Shown here: positions 16,689 to 26,250 of the stretch, piece by piece | Layout: each line of letters begins with the position of its first letter | How positions within the stretch are numbered: position 1 is the first letter of the stretch | Source: Ruegeria arenilitoris | GTDB lineage: Bacteria > Pseudomonadota > Alphaproteobacteria > Rhodobacterales > Rhodobacteraceae | Length of the DNA stretch: 64,000 bases | Reading direction: 5' to 3' | Assembly: GCF_013032445.1 (NCBI RefSeq) | Contig: NZ_WQCA01000005.1 | Coordinates: 248,001-312,000, forward strand | Notes under the pieces: generated by a model | The model's database searches: none | What the model was told of the DNA's origin: nothing | The model's input: only the letters and a program-made list of their open reading frames with translations | Program-made: the position numbers and the translations under genes

Positions 16689-18473
16689 TCATTTATTCTG
16701 AGCTGCGCCCGCGCCACGGGGAATGCGTACGCTTTCGACCAATTCAACGATCTCCTTCGGAGTCTCTTTGGTCATACCGGCTACAACAAATGCTACTGCA
16801 AAGTTGATCATCGCACCGATGGCGCCGAACGAGGTCGACTTGATCGGACCCAGAAGCGGGTCAGCATCGGTGAACGAGTTAGTGCCTGGAATGAACAGCC
16901 AGCCCTTGTGAAGGAAGATGTAGATCAGGGTAACGGTCAGACCTGCCAGCATACCGCAGACCGCACCGGTGTTGTTGATGCGGGTCGAGAAGATCCCCAT
17001 CATCAGCGCCGGGAAGATCGAGGCAGCCGCCAGGCCAAAGGCCAGAGCAACCGTTTGCGCCGCAAAGCCCGGTGGGTTCAGACCCAGATAGGTTGCGATA
17101 ACGATGGCCACAGCCATTGCGACCCGCGCCGCCATAAGCTCTCCTTTTTCAGAGATCGACGGGTTGATCGCGCCTTTGACAAGGTCGTGGGACACAGCCG
17201 ACGAAATCGCCAGCAACAGGCCCGCAGCGGTTGACAGAGCAGCCGCAAGACCACCGGCAGCGACCAGACCGATCACCCAACCCGGCAGGTTGGCAATCTC
17301 GGGGTTGGCCAGAACCAGGATGTCGCGGTTGAACTTGGTCAGTTCGTTGCCAACCCAGCCTTTTTCTTCCGCGATGGTCTGCATGGCTTCGGACTTGTCG
17401 TTGTAGTACTGGATCTTGCCGTCGCCGTTCTTGTCTTCCCAATCCAGAAGACCGGTTTTCTGCCAGGTTTTCATCCAGTCATAGCGCGGATCGGTGTCAA
17501 TTTCCTCGACCGACACAGCGCCACCTTCGATGCCACCGTTGGGCCACATCATGTCGGTGATGTTCAGACGCGCCATTGCGCCAACCGCAGGGGCGGTCAG
17601 ATACAGCAGAGCGATGAAGACCAGCGTCCAGCCAGCGGACCAACGAGCGTCGGACACTTTCGGCACGGTGAAGAAGCGCATGATCACGTGCGGCAGACCG
17701 GCGGTACCGATCATCAGCGACAGCGTGAACAGCACCATGTTCAGCGTGTTCGAGTGGTGCGCTGTATAGTCAGCAAAGCCCAACTCTGTCACGATCGCGT
17801 CCAGCTTGGTCAGCAGGGGCTCACCGCTGGCGGTATCACCAAACAGACCCAGGGCCGGGATCGGCGTGCCGGTCAGCTGCAGCGAGATGAAGATCGCCGG
17901 GATAGTGTAGGCTGTGATCAGCACGCAGTACTGAGCAACCTGGGTGTAGGTCACACCCTTCATCCCGCCAAACACCGCGTAAGCAAACACGACACAGGCA
18001 CCGATCAGCAGACCGGAAGTGTTCGAGACCTCGAGGAAGCGGCCAAAGGCCACGCCCACGCCGGTCATCTGACCGATAACGTAGGTCACCGACGCGACGA
18101 TCAGACAGATCACAGCAACGATACGTGCGGTCTGGCTGTAGAAGCGGTCGCCGATGAATTCCGAGACGGTGTATTTGCCGAACTTACGCAGGTAAGGCGC
18201 AAGCAGCAGAGCCAGCAGCACGTAGCCACCGGTCCAACCCATCAGGAAGGTCGAGTTGTCATAGCCGGTAAAGGCAATGAGGCCCGCCATCGAAATGAAC
18301 GAGGCCGCGGACATCCAGTCCGCCGCTGTCGCCATACCGTTGGTGACCGGGTGAACGCCGCGACCGGCGGCGTAGAATTCCGATGTGGAACCCGCGCGGG
18401 CCCAGATCGCGATGCCGATGTATAGCGCGAAGGATGCGCCAACAAACAGCAGGTTGATGGTAAACTGATCCAT
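16689..18473 (-). CDS. Sodium:solute symporter, large subunit of the DUF4212-linked type
   Basis: This 594-residue symporter has about 13 membrane helices and imports a small organic acid (acetate-like is likely, by context) with sodium. Family features are YAAGRGVHPVTNGMATAADWMSAASFIS near residue 35 and LPHVIMRFFTVPKVSDAR near 275. An unusual soluble insert (about residues 320-395) between helices contains DKNGDGKIQYYND, close to an EF-hand calcium loop. GGGAGCGGG precedes the ATG. It follows the small DUF4212 subunit by 13 bases and is near acs, which would activate imported acetate. ActP itself is a relative, but this type always has a DUF4212 partner, so I give no gene symbol. Confidence 0.92.
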   Translation of the reverse strand: MDQFTINLLFVGASFALYIGIAIWARAGSTSEFYAAGRGVHPVTNGMATAADWMSAASFISMAGLIAFTGYDNSTFLMGWTGGYVLLALLLAPYLRKFGKYTVSEFIGDRFYSQTARIVAVICLIVASVTYVIGQMTGVGVAFGRFLEVSNTSGLLIGACVVFAYAVFGGMKGVTYTQVAQYCVLITAYTIPAIFISLQLTGTPIPALGLFGDTASGEPLLTKLDAIVTELGFADYTAHHSNTLNMVLFTLSLMIGTAGLPHVIMRFFTVPKVSDARWSAGWTLVFIALLYLTAPAVGAMARLNITDMMWPNGGIEGGAVSVEEIDTDPRYDWMKTWQKTGLLDWEDKNGDGKIQYYNDKSEAMQTIAEEKGWVGNELTKFNRDILVLANPEIANLPGWVIGLVAAGGLAAALSTAAGLLLAISSAVSHDLVKGAINPSISEKGELMAARVAMAVAIVIATYLGLNPPGFAAQTVALAFGLAAASIFPALMMGIFSTRINNTGAVCGMLAGLTVTLIYIFLHKGWLFIPGTNSFTDADPLLGPIKSTSFGAIGAMINFAVAFVVAGMTKETPKEIVELVESVRIPRGAGAAQNK

Positions 18474-18486
18474 TTTTCCCGCTCCC

Positions 18487-18771
18487 TTACTCTTCGTCCA
18501 CGCCGTGTTCGGCGTCCAGCTTGTTCATGCGCCAGGCGTAGTTGAAGATCAGCACCAGAAAGACCAGAATCGATCCCTGCTGAGCGAACCAAAAGCCCAG
18601 ATCGGTACCGCCAACGGCGATGCCCGACAGCAACGGACGCAACAGAATGCCGAATCCAAAAGACACCAGCGCCCAGATCGCGAGGCTGATGTAGATGAGG
18701 CGCAGGTTCGCCTGCCAATAGCCCTTGTCGGCCTCGGCAGTCTGCGCGGAGTTTGTAGAATTATCCGCCAT
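18487..18771 (-). CDS. DUF4212 small subunit of the sodium:solute symporter
   Basis: This 94-residue protein has two membrane helices (about residues 24-46 and 58-80) and the family hallmark YWQANLRLIYISLAIWALVSF followed by FGFWFAQQGSI-like sequence. DUF4212 proteins are the small partner of the large symporter encoded 13 bases downstream. The pair is thought to work together in uptake of a short-chain acid, but the small subunit's exact job is not established. GCAAGGAGGAACCC precedes the start. It lies downstream of adk, with a possible weak terminator between them. Confidence 0.92.
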   Translation of the reverse strand: MADNSTNSAQTAEADKGYWQANLRLIYISLAIWALVSFGFGILLRPLLSGIAVGGTDLGFWFAQQGSILVFLVLIFNYAWRMNKLDAEHGVDEE

Positions 18772-18922
18772 TGCGGGTTCCTCCTTGCTTCCTCGTTGGG
18801 CGGCCCGTCACCCAACTCCTCCAGTGCGCCGGGCCGCTTCTCGATTGTGCCGAACACCGGATTGGCGTCAGGCAAAACTCCATCGGTCCGCCAAGGCGGG
18901 TCCTTTGAAGTATTCCGTTGTA

Positions 18923-18943
18923 GGATCAAAGCCCGGGGGGCTT
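18923..18943 (-). terminator. Possible weak terminator after adk
   Basis: On the minus strand a 6-base stem AAGCCC-ccc-GGGCTT is followed by TTGATCC. The short stem and poor T-run make it a weak candidate; read-through into the DUF4212 gene is possible. Confidence 0.35.
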
Positions 18944-18954
18944 ATCTCCTCCCC

Positions 18955-19638
18955 TTAGCTCATGACCTCACTAACGAGCCCTTGCAGGTCGTTGGCGATG
19001 TCATCGATCTGACCCATGGCGTCGATGCCTTTCAGAACGCCCTGAGCCTGGTAGTAGTCAATCAGCGGTGCCGTCTGCGCGTGATACGCAGCAAGGCGCG
19101 AGGCCACGGTTTCCGCGTTGTCATCCGCACGGCGCTTGAATTCGGTGTGGCCACACTTGTCGCACTTGCCGTCTTCGGCAGGCTGCTTGAACTGATCGTG
19201 ATAACCTTCACCGCAACCGGCGCAGGTGTAGCGGCCCGAGATGCGGATCACCATTTCGGCGTCCTGAACTTCAAGGCTGATCGCGGCGCTGATTTTTTGA
19301 TCGGCTGATGCCAGCAGGCCATCCAGCGCTTCGGCCTGAACCGTGGTTCGCGGGAAACCATCCAGAATGACGCCCTTGGCGCAATCAGGCTGGATCATGC
19401 GGTCGCGCAGGATGGCAATGACGATCTCGTCGCTGACCAGATCACCGGCTTCCATGACTGCCTTGGCGGCCAGACCAGCCTCGGTGCCTGCAGCAACGGC
19501 TTCGCGCAACAGATCACCGGTGCTGAGCTGAACCAGCCCGAACTTGTCTTCCAGCATACGCGCTTGCGTCCCCTTCCCGGCGCCCGGAGGGCCGAGAAGG
19601 ATCAGAACGGCGGGAGTAGTGGTAGCGGCAGCGTCCAT
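18955..19638 (-). CDS. adk: Adenylate kinase, zinc-type LID
   Basis: Adenylate kinase interconverts ATP and AMP with two ADP in the cytosol. The P-loop is GPPGAGKGT (about residue 15), and the NMP site shows LSTGDLLR and DGFPRT. The LID carries four cysteines (CAGC...CDKC), so it should bind zinc, unlike the short non-zinc LID of E. coli. The length of 227 residues is normal. The ATG at 19638 with GAGG upstream is preferred to a GTG overlapping the acs stop. Position directly behind acs makes functional sense: acetyl-CoA synthetase makes AMP, which adenylate kinase recycles. Confidence 0.95.
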   Translation of the reverse strand: MDAAATTTPAVLILLGPPGAGKGTQARMLEDKFGLVQLSTGDLLREAVAAGTEAGLAAKAVMEAGDLVSDEIVIAILRDRMIQPDCAKGVILDGFPRTTVQAEALDGLLASADQKISAAISLEVQDAEMVIRISGRYTCAGCGEGYHDQFKQPAEDGKCDKCGHTEFKRRADDNAETVASRLAAYHAQTAPLIDYYQAQGVLKGIDAMGQIDDIANDLQGLVSEVMS

Positions 19639-19649
19639 CACATCCTCAC

Positions 19650-21614
19650 TCACTTGTTCGCGCGGTTTGTGATCAGGTCATCGACCACCGACGGATCGGC
19701 CAGGGTCGAGGTGTCACCCAGCGAGCCAAAGTCGTTCTCGGCGATCTTGCGCAGGATACGGCGCATGATCTTGCCCGAACGGGTCTTGGGTAGGCCGGGG
19801 GCCCATTGGATCACATCCGGCGAAGCGATCGGACCGATCTCGGTCCGGACCCAGGTGCGCAGCTCTTTCAGCAACTCATCGCTGGGCTCGCGGTCGTTCA
19901 TTAGAGTGACGTAGCAATAGATGCCTTGGCCTTTGATTTCGTGAGGATAACCCACCACGGCAGCTTCAGCTACTGCTGCGTGCGCCACCAGAGCGCTTTC
20001 GACCTCAGCGGTGCCCATGCGGTGACCTGAGACGTTGATCACGTCATCGACACGACCGGTGATCCAGTAATCACCATCATCGTCGCGACGGCAACCGTCA
20101 CCGGTGAAGTAGTAGCCTTTGTAATCCGAGAAATAGGTTTTCTCGAACCGTTCATGATCGCCCCAAACGGTGCGCATCTGACCGGGCCAGCTATCCTTGA
20201 TGCACAGAACACCTTCGACACCGTTGCCGTTGATTTCGACACCCGACTGAGGATCAAGAACCACCGGCTCGATGCCAAAGAAAGGCTTCATGGCCGCACC
20301 GGGTTTCATAGCGTGTGCGCCGGGCAGGGGGGTCATCAGGTGACCGCCGGTTTCGGTTTGCCACCAGGTGTCAACGATTGGGCATTTGCCTTTACCGATG
20401 ACCTCGTTGTACCAGTTCCAGGCTTCGGGGTTGATCGGTTCGCCCACGGTGCCCAGTGTGCGCAGGTCGCTGAGGTCGTGCTTTTCGACAATCTCGTTGC
20501 CCTGACCCATCAGGGCGCGAATCGCGGTTGGAGCAGTGTAGAATTGGTTGACCTTGTGCTTGGCACAGACTTCCCAAAAACGACCTGCGTCCGGATATGT
20601 CGGAACACCCTCGAACATCACCGAGGTCGCGCCATTGGCCAGTGGGCCGTAGACGATATAGCTGTGACCGGTGACCCAGCCCACATCCGCAGTGCACCAG
20701 TACACGTCACCTTCATGGTAATCGAAAGTAACTTCATGGGTCAGCGCAGCATAAACTAAGTAGCCGCCGGTTGAGTGGACAACTCCTTTTGGCTGACCAG
20801 TCGAACCCGAGGTATAGAGGATGAACAGCGGGTCTTCGGCGTTCATCTCGGCGGGTGCGCAATAGTCATCCGCTTCCAGCGCCATTTCGTTATAGTCGAA
20901 ATCCCGGCCGGCAACCCAGGTGGTTTGACCGCCCGTCCGTTTGACGACCAGACACTTCACCGTGTCTTTACAGTGCAACAGTGCCGCATCCGCGTTCGAC
21001 TTCAGCGGTGTCTTACGGCCGCCACGAGGAGCTTCGTCGGCGGTAATGATAACTTTGGCGTCGCTGCCGTTTACGCGCGCGGCCAGAGCGTCAGGAGAGA
21101 AACCAGCAAACACGATTGAGTGGATTGCACCAATACGGGCACAGGCCAGCATCGCATAGGCCGCCTCGGGGATCATCGGCAGGTAGATAACGACACGGTC
21201 ACCTTTGCGTACACCCATCGATTCCAGGATGTTGGCCATCCGGCAGGTACGACGGTGTAGTTCCGCGTAAGTGATGTACTGGGCTTCGTCTTTTGGATCA
21301 TCTGGCTCCCAGATGATGGCGGTCTGATCGCCGCGTGTTTTCAGGTGACGATCCAAGCAGTTGGCGGAAACGTTCAGTGTCCCATCGGCATACCAATTGA
21401 TGTTAACTGAACCGAAGTCATAGCTGACATCCTTGACCTGGGTAAAAGGCTTGATCCAGTCGATACGCTTACCTTGTTCACCCCAGAACGCGTCGGGATC
21501 TTCAATCGAGGCCTTGTACATTTCGTTGTACTTATCGGCATCGACATGTGCACGCGCAACGGTTTCGGCGGACGGCGGATATACTTTGGCATCTGCCTGG
21601 GTAGCGGTTGTCAT
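19650..21614 (-). CDS. acs: Acetyl-CoA synthetase
   Basis: This 654-residue cytosolic enzyme joins acetate, ATP and CoA into acetyl-CoA with AMP and pyrophosphate. The AMP-binding motif is [18 protein letters not shown] (about residue 268). The acetate pocket region has the expected WWQTETGG, and the C-terminal [11 protein letters not shown] carries the lysine whose acetylation inactivates Acs in other bacteria. Length matches the family. AGGGAGGAG precedes the start. It heads a minus-strand run with adk and then the DUF4212/symporter pair, linking uptake, activation and AMP recycling. A long AT-rich upstream region with repeats suggests regulation. Confidence 0.96.
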   Translation of the reverse strand: MTTATQADAKVYPPSAETVARAHVDADKYNEMYKASIEDPDAFWGEQGKRIDWIKPFTQVKDVSYDFGSVNINWYADGTLNVSANCLDRHLKTRGDQTAIIWEPDDPKDEAQYITYAELHRRTCRMANILESMGVRKGDRVVIYLPMIPEAAYAMLACARIGAIHSIVFAGFSPDALAARVNGSDAKVIITADEAPRGGRKTPLKSNADAALLHCKDTVKCLVVKRTGGQTTWVAGRDFDYNEMALEADDYCAPAEMNAEDPLFILYTSGSTGQPKGVVHSTGGYLVYAALTHEVTFDYHEGDVYWCTADVGWVTGHSYIVYGPLANGATSVMFEGVPTYPDAGRFWEVCAKHKVNQFYTAPTAIRALMGQGNEIVEKHDLSDLRTLGTVGEPINPEAWNWYNEVIGKGKCPIVDTWWQTETGGHLMTPLPGAHAMKPGAAMKPFFGIEPVVLDPQSGVEINGNGVEGVLCIKDSWPGQMRTVWGDHERFEKTYFSDYKGYYFTGDGCRRDDDGDYWITGRVDDVINVSGHRMGTAEVESALVAHAAVAEAAVVGYPHEIKGQGIYCYVTLMNDREPSDELLKELRTWVRTEIGPIASPDVIQWAPGLPKTRSGKIMRRILRKIAENDFGSLGDTSTLADPSVVDDLITNRANK

Positions 21615-21755
21615 CTTGAGGCTCCTCCCTCTGGACTGAATTTTCTGGACCGATATTTGCCCGTGTTACGAGCGCTGTCGATCCGTTTCCTCCCTGACAC
21701 GGATAATACGGAGAACTGAAAACAATGAAATAAATTACCGAAATCTCAGCATTTG

Positions 21756-21794
21756 TTTGTAAATAAATTTCAATGAACTTCGCATATTTGTAAA
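21756..21794. promoter_or_regulatory. Paired TTTGTAAA repeats upstream of acs
   Basis: The gap 21615-22030 has no gene and is strikingly AT-rich for this window. Two identical TTTGTAAA octamers start at 21756 and 21787, 31 bases apart (three helical turns), about 145-180 bases before the acs ATG. They resemble the TTTGCAAA-type sites of RamB/ScfR-family short-chain-acyl regulators, so an acs operator is inferred. Confidence 0.4.
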
Positions 21795-21987
21795 CATATG
21801 TGAAAACAATTTTAAAAAGTATATTAATAACAGTCTGTTATAAGTCACATAAACTAACCGCCCCTTAGCCATCTGCTTTTACAAGTTTCCGCACAGGGAA
21901 TTCACCTATTGGTTGTTAGCGCTTGCGTACGCCGGTGCGACGGTCCGTCCGGGGTTGGCACATTCTAATGTTGGCGCTAGCTTGAAT

Positions 21988-22001
21988 CTCAAGCGCTTGA
22001 G
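21988..22001. promoter_or_regulatory. Perfect 14-base palindrome before the TRAP operon
   Basis: CTCAAGCGCTTGAG is a perfect palindrome ending 29 bases before the dctP start codon, just upstream of its AAAGGGAG ribosome binding site. The position suits a repressor operator for the TRAP operon. No matching regulator gene is adjacent. Confidence 0.45.
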
Positions 22002-22030
22002 CAAGAAGCGCAGCAAAGGGAGAAATCAAG

Positions 22031-23047
22031 ATGAGAAAGATATTGAGCGGCGCTGCCGTCGCCGCCTTGGGTGTTGCATTTGTGTCAGAGGCCGCAGCAA
22101 CCGAATGGAATGCGTCTGTCTGGGGTAAACGACGCGCCTTTACCGAACATGTTGAAAAACTCGCCGAATTGGTCAGCGAAAAGACCGGTGGTGAGTTTAC
22201 AATCAATGTTAGCTATGGCGGCCTGTCCAAACCCAAGGAAAATCTGGACGGGATTGAGATCGGCGCCTTTGAGATGGCCCAGTTCTGTGCCGGCTATCAC
22301 CGCGACAAGAACCGCGCGATCACCGTGCTGGAACTGCCGTTTCTGGGTGTGAATACTCTTGAAGAAGAGGTGGCAGTCAGCCATGCCGTCTATGATCACC
22401 CGGCGGTCAAGGATGAGATGGCGCAGTGGAACGCGCGCATCATCATGACCTCGCCCATGCCCCAGTACAATATCGTTGGTACGGGTGAACCGCGCGATGA
22501 ACTGGCCGAGTTCGATGGGATGCGCGTCCGCGCGACCGGCGGTTTGGGCCAGGCGTTCGAAGCGGTCGGAGGGGTGCCGACCTCGGTTCCCGCTACCGAA
22601 GCGTTCAATGCGATGGAGTCCGGAGTTGTCGATACGGTTGCCTTCGCCCAGCACGCCCACCTTTCCTTTGGCACTATCAACGAGGCCGACTGGTGGACCG
22701 CCAACCTGAACCCCGGCACCGTCAACTGTCCGGTTGTGGTCAATATCGAAGCCTATGATGCGCTGCCCGCCGAACATCGCGAAGCGTTGAACAGTTCGAT
22801 CAGCGAAGCGATAGATCACTACCTCGCCAATTACGGCGGGTTGCTTGAGAAATGGGACAGCGTTCTGGACGAAAAGGGCGTCCAGAAGGTCGAGATCGAC
22901 GATGCGGTGATCGAAGAGTTCCGCACCAAGGCCGCCGATCCGATCCGCGAACAGTGGATTGCGGACATGTCGGCTCAGGGTCTTCCGGCTCAGGACCTCT
23001 ACGATCTGGTTCAAACAACGCTGAAACAGCAGCGCGGCGGCAACTGA
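22031..23047 (+). CDS. dctP: TRAP transporter substrate-binding protein, DctP family
   Basis: This periplasmic solute receptor of a tripartite ATP-independent transporter has 338 residues, with a signal peptide ending near AAA-TEW. The DctP fold is supported by FTINVSYGGLSKPKENLDGIEIG, LPFLGVN, and the arginine-bearing segment DGMRVRATGGLGQAFEAVGGVP, where family members hold a carboxylate group. The start has AAAGGGAG upstream. The substrate is unknown; an organic acid is most likely by family. The permease genes follow at short distance. Confidence 0.93.
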   Translation: MRKILSGAAVAALGVAFVSEAAATEWNASVWGKRRAFTEHVEKLAELVSEKTGGEFTINVSYGGLSKPKENLDGIEIGAFEMAQFCAGYHRDKNRAITVLELPFLGVNTLEEEVAVSHAVYDHPAVKDEMAQWNARIIMTSPMPQYNIVGTGEPRDELAEFDGMRVRATGGLGQAFEAVGGVPTSVPATEAFNAMESGVVDTVAFAQHAHLSFGTINEADWWTANLNPGTVNCPVVVNIEAYDALPAEHREALNSSISEAIDHYLANYGGLLEKWDSVLDEKGVQKVEIDDAVIEEFRTKAADPIREQWIADMSAQGLPAQDLYDLVQTTLKQQRGGN

Positions 23048-23110
23048 TTGTCCTATCCGGGTGCCTGACCGGGCACCCGGACACCAATACCAAAACAGGG
23101 GAACACCGGA

Positions 23111-23740
23111 ATGGCAGGACAGGCCACGGTGCTTGAGGACGGCAGCCGTCTTAGTCGGCTGGACTGTCATCTATTGAAGTTAGAGCAGTTTCTGGCCCTG
23201 ATCAGCGGTCTGGCCGTATTCGGGCTGATGGTGTTGGCCGTGGTTTCGGTTAGTGGGCGCAACGCGATCAACGCGCCGTTGCCGGGCTATGTGGACTGGA
23301 TCGAACAAGCCATGCCTTTGATCGCCTTTCTGGGCATTTCTTATGTGCAACGCGAGGGCGGCCACATCCGGATGGACATTGTCATTTCACGCCTGCATGG
23401 TCGGGCGCTGTGGCTTTTCGAGCTGATCTCGGTCGTCCTGATCCTTGTGCTGATGCTGGCGCTGGTCTGGGGCAGCTGGTCCCATTTCGACCGCTCCTTC
23501 GACTTTGGCGCTCCGCTATGGAGCCGGGACAGTTCCATTGACATCGGAATCCCACTCTGGCCAGCCAAGCTGCTGGCGCCAGTGGCGTTTTCAGTGCTGT
23601 GCGTACGGCTGGTGCTGCAGATCTGGGGCTATGGCCGCGCATTCGTGCTGGGGTTGGAGCATCCTGTGGCTGTGCCTTTGATCCAGGACGCTGCGGCGCA
23701 AGCTGCTGCTGAAGCCGAGCAATTTGAAGGGCAGGACTAG
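23111..23740 (+). CDS. dctQ: TRAP transporter small permease, DctQ family
   Basis: This 209-residue small membrane subunit of the TRAP transporter has four predicted helices (about residues 30-52, 68-85, 105-128 and 155-175) with the family pattern PGYVDWIEQAMPLIAFLGISYVQREGGHIRMD. It scaffolds the large permease and couples it to the receptor. The C-terminal tail is cytosolic and Ala/Glu-rich. It lies 63 bases after dctP and 5 bases before dctM, so the three genes form one operon. Confidence 0.92.
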   Translation: MAGQATVLEDGSRLSRLDCHLLKLEQFLALISGLAVFGLMVLAVVSVSGRNAINAPLPGYVDWIEQAMPLIAFLGISYVQREGGHIRMDIVISRLHGRALWLFELISVVLILVLMLALVWGSWSHFDRSFDFGAPLWSRDSSIDIGIPLWPAKLLAPVAFSVLCVRLVLQIWGYGRAFVLGLEHPVAVPLIQDAAAQAAAEAEQFEGQD

Positions 23741-23745
23741 CGCAC

Positions 23746-25149
23746 ATGGACACGATAGACATTGGTCTGTGGGTCACTGCTGGCCTGCTGGTTCTGGTGG
23801 TCACGGGCATGCGCGTGGCTTTTGCAGCGGGTCTTGCGGGACTGGTGGGACTGGTCTGGATATTTTGGGCCAAGTTTGGGTACGACCCTGACCGGTTTGG
23901 CAAAGCACTGACGGTTGCTGTCAAAACGGCCGGTCAGGTGCCGCATTCAAAAGTGGCCGCCCATACACTCAGCCTGATCCCGACCTTTATTCTGATTGGT
24001 TATCTGGCCTATTACGCAGGCCTGACCCGTGCCTTGTTTGAGGCTGCCAAACGCTGGGTGGCGTGGGTGCCGGGCGGGTTGGCGGTCTCTACAGTATTTG
24101 CCACCGCCGGGTTTGCGGCTGTATCAGGCGCGTCGGTCGCCACATCTGCCGTTTTCGCCCGCATCGCCATCCCTGAGATGCTGAAGGTTGGCTACAATAA
24201 ACAATTCGCCGCCGGGGTCGTTGCTGCCGGGGGGACACTGGCCTCGCTGATCCCCCCCTCGGCGATCCTTGTGATCTATGCCATCATCGTTGAACAGGAT
24301 GTGGGCAAGCTGCTGTTGGCCGGTTTCATTCCGGGTGCATTTTCGGCAGTGATCTATGGGTTACTGATTGTCGGTATCGCGGTGTTCTTCAAAAACGTTG
24401 GTCCCCCGGTCAAGGGATTCACATGGAAACAGCGCTTTGCCTCGTTACCCGGGGCCTTTCCAATCGTGGCCGTGATCCTGATCATCATCTGCTTTGTCTA
24501 TAACCCGTTCGGCGAAAGGGCCTGGGGTACGCCGACCGAAGGTGGCGCCATCGGAGCCTTTATAGTCTTCTGCTTTGCCCTATTCCACGGGATGCGATGG
24601 ACCGAATTGAAATCGGCGTTGTTGGAAACCGCCAAGCTGACAGCAATGATCTTCTCGATCATCTGGGGCGTGCTGATCTATGTGCGGTTTTTGGGATTTG
24701 CAGACCTGCCGGGGGCGTTTTCGGACTGGATCACCTCATTGGAAATGTCGCCGATGCTGATCCTGATCTGCATACTTCTGGCTTATGCCGTACTGGGCAT
24801 GTTCATGGACGCCATCGGAATGCTGCTGCTGACATTACCTGTGGTCTATCCGGCGGTGATGGCCCTGAACGGAGGGGAGGCGGTGAGCGCGGCAGAAAGC
24901 ACCTTTGGTATGTCCGGCCCGATGTGCGCGATCTGGTTCGGGATACTGGTCGTCAAAATGGCCGAGTTCTGTCTGATCACGCCACCCATCGGCCTGAACT
25001 GCTTTGTGGTCGCAGGCGTTCGCCCGGACCTGAGCGTGCAGGACGTATTCAAAGGCGTGACCCCGTTTTTCATCGCGGACGGCGTCACCATTGCTCTGCT
25101 TGTGGCGTTCCCGGGCATTGTTCTCTACCTTCCCTCCTTGGCCGGATAG
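23746..25149 (+). CDS. dctM: TRAP transporter large permease, DctM family
   Basis: This 467-residue sodium-coupled transport subunit has about 12 membrane helices. DctM signatures seen are the GFAAVSGASVATSAVFARIAIPEM region, GGTLASLIPPSAILVIYAIIVEQDVGKLLLAGFIPG, and near the C-terminus FGILVVKMAEFCLITPPIGLNCFVV. It is last in the operon. The substrate cannot be read from the sequence. Its stop lies immediately before a hairpin whose T-run serves the opposite strand, so plus-strand termination is not obvious. Confidence 0.94.
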   Translation: MDTIDIGLWVTAGLLVLVVTGMRVAFAAGLAGLVGLVWIFWAKFGYDPDRFGKALTVAVKTAGQVPHSKVAAHTLSLIPTFILIGYLAYYAGLTRALFEAAKRWVAWVPGGLAVSTVFATAGFAAVSGASVATSAVFARIAIPEMLKVGYNKQFAAGVVAAGGTLASLIPPSAILVIYAIIVEQDVGKLLLAGFIPGAFSAVIYGLLIVGIAVFFKNVGPPVKGFTWKQRFASLPGAFPIVAVILIIICFVYNPFGERAWGTPTEGGAIGAFIVFCFALFHGMRWTELKSALLETAKLTAMIFSIIWGVLIYVRFLGFADLPGAFSDWITSLEMSPMLILICILLAYAVLGMFMDAIGMLLLTLPVVYPAVMALNGGEAVSAAESTFGMSGPMCAIWFGILVVKMAEFCLITPPIGLNCFVVAGVRPDLSVQDVFKGVTPFFIADGVTIALLVAFPGIVLYLPSLAG

Positions 25150-25176
25150 AAAAAGCCCCCGGGGTTAACCGGGGGC
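25150..25176 (-). terminator. Rho-independent terminator of the arginine-catabolic operon
   Basis: An 8-base GC stem (GCCCCCGG with CCGGGGGC, loop GGTTAA) is followed by TTTTTC on the minus strand, 24 bases after the ornithine cyclodeaminase stop. There is no T-run on the plus side, so it is mainly a minus-strand terminator. Confidence 0.85.
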
Positions 25177-25200
25177 GAGGTACAGCCATTTGCGGGTTCT

Positions 25201-26241
25201 TCAGCTTGCCCGCATCAGCATCCCATACAAATCACGCGGGTCATCCGGATCGGCCAACATGTCCAAAGGTTCAAAGAAGTCAGTGTCTTCGATTGCAGAC
25301 TTGATGTAGCGCAGTGCCGAAAAATCCTCGATCGCGAAGCCGACGCTGTCGAACAGAGTGATCTGCCGATCGTCGCGGCGACCCTCGACTTGGCCGGTCA
25401 TGACCTGCCACATCTCAGTAACTGGGTGATCGTCATCCAGCGCCTGGATCTCGCCTTCGATCCGCGTTTGTTCGGGGTATTCGACAAAGATGTCCGAGCG
25501 CAGAAGGATATCGCGGTGCAGTTCTGTCTTGCCCGGGCAATCGCCGCCGATGGCATTGATGTGCACACCGGGGCCAACCATGTTGTCGGTTAAGATCGTC
25601 GCGTATTTCTTATCGGCCGTGCAGGTAGTGATGATATGCGCGCCTTCGATAGCCTCTTCAGGGGTGCTGCAAGGCACGACCGTCAGGCCAGTCCCTTGCA
25701 GGTTGGCGGCGCATTTCCTGGTCGCGTTGCTGTCAGTGTCATAGAGGCGCACGGTGGTGATCCCGCACATCGCCTTGAAGGCCAGGCATTGGAACTCTGA
25801 CTGTGCACCATTGCCGATCATGGCCATGACCGAGGATGATTTCGGCGCCAGATAGCTGCCGACCAGTGCCGAGGTTGCCGCGGTGCGTAGCGCGGTCAGC
25901 ATTGTCATCTCGGTCAGCAGGGTGGGGTATCCGGTGTAAACGTCTGCCAGCAGGCCAAAGGCGGTGACTGTCTGTAACCCCTCAGACGTGTTCTTGGGAT
26001 GGCCATTGACGTATTTGAACCCGTAAGCCTCTCCGTCCGAGGTCGGCATCAGCTCAATCACACCATGCGGCGAATGGGCCGGGATGCGCGGGGTTTTGTC
26101 GAAGCTCTCCCAGCGTTTGAAATCGGATTCGATCTGGGCCGCGATCTGAGTGATCATCCGCTCGACCCCGACGTGATGCACCAGACGCATCATGTTGTCG
26201 ACGGACACGAAGGGCACGAGAGCCTTGTCAGAAGGTTGCAT
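25201..26241 (-). CDS. ocd: Ornithine cyclodeaminase
   Basis: This 346-residue NAD-dependent enzyme converts ornithine to proline with release of ammonia. Mu-crystallin/cyclodeaminase features are the FKYVNGHPKNTSEGLQTVTA substrate region, the NAD loop AMIGNGAQSEFQ (about residue 140), and INAIGGDCPGKTEL. AGGAG precedes the start. It is the last gene of the arginase-CtlX-ocd operon, so the encoded route runs arginine to ornithine to proline. Alanine dehydrogenase is a homologue, but context and the HPKN-type motif favour ornithine. Confidence 0.93.
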   Translation of the reverse strand: MQPSDKALVPFVSVDNMMRLVHHVGVERMITQIAAQIESDFKRWESFDKTPRIPAHSPHGVIELMPTSDGEAYGFKYVNGHPKNTSEGLQTVTAFGLLADVYTGYPTLLTEMTMLTALRTAATSALVGSYLAPKSSSVMAMIGNGAQSEFQCLAFKAMCGITTVRLYDTDSNATRKCAANLQGTGLTVVPCSTPEEAIEGAHIITTCTADKKYATILTDNMVGPGVHINAIGGDCPGKTELHRDILLRSDIFVEYPEQTRIEGEIQALDDDHPVTEMWQVMTGQVEGRRDDRQITLFDSVGFAIEDFSALRYIKSAIEDTDFFEPLDMLADPDDPRDLYGMLMRAS

Positions 26242-26250
26242 CGGGGTCTC

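Noticed and set aside
21957..21980. TGGCAC sequence before dctP as a sigma-54 promoter.
   Set aside because: The second element does not fall at the required distance; there is no TTGC 5 bases after TGGCAC.
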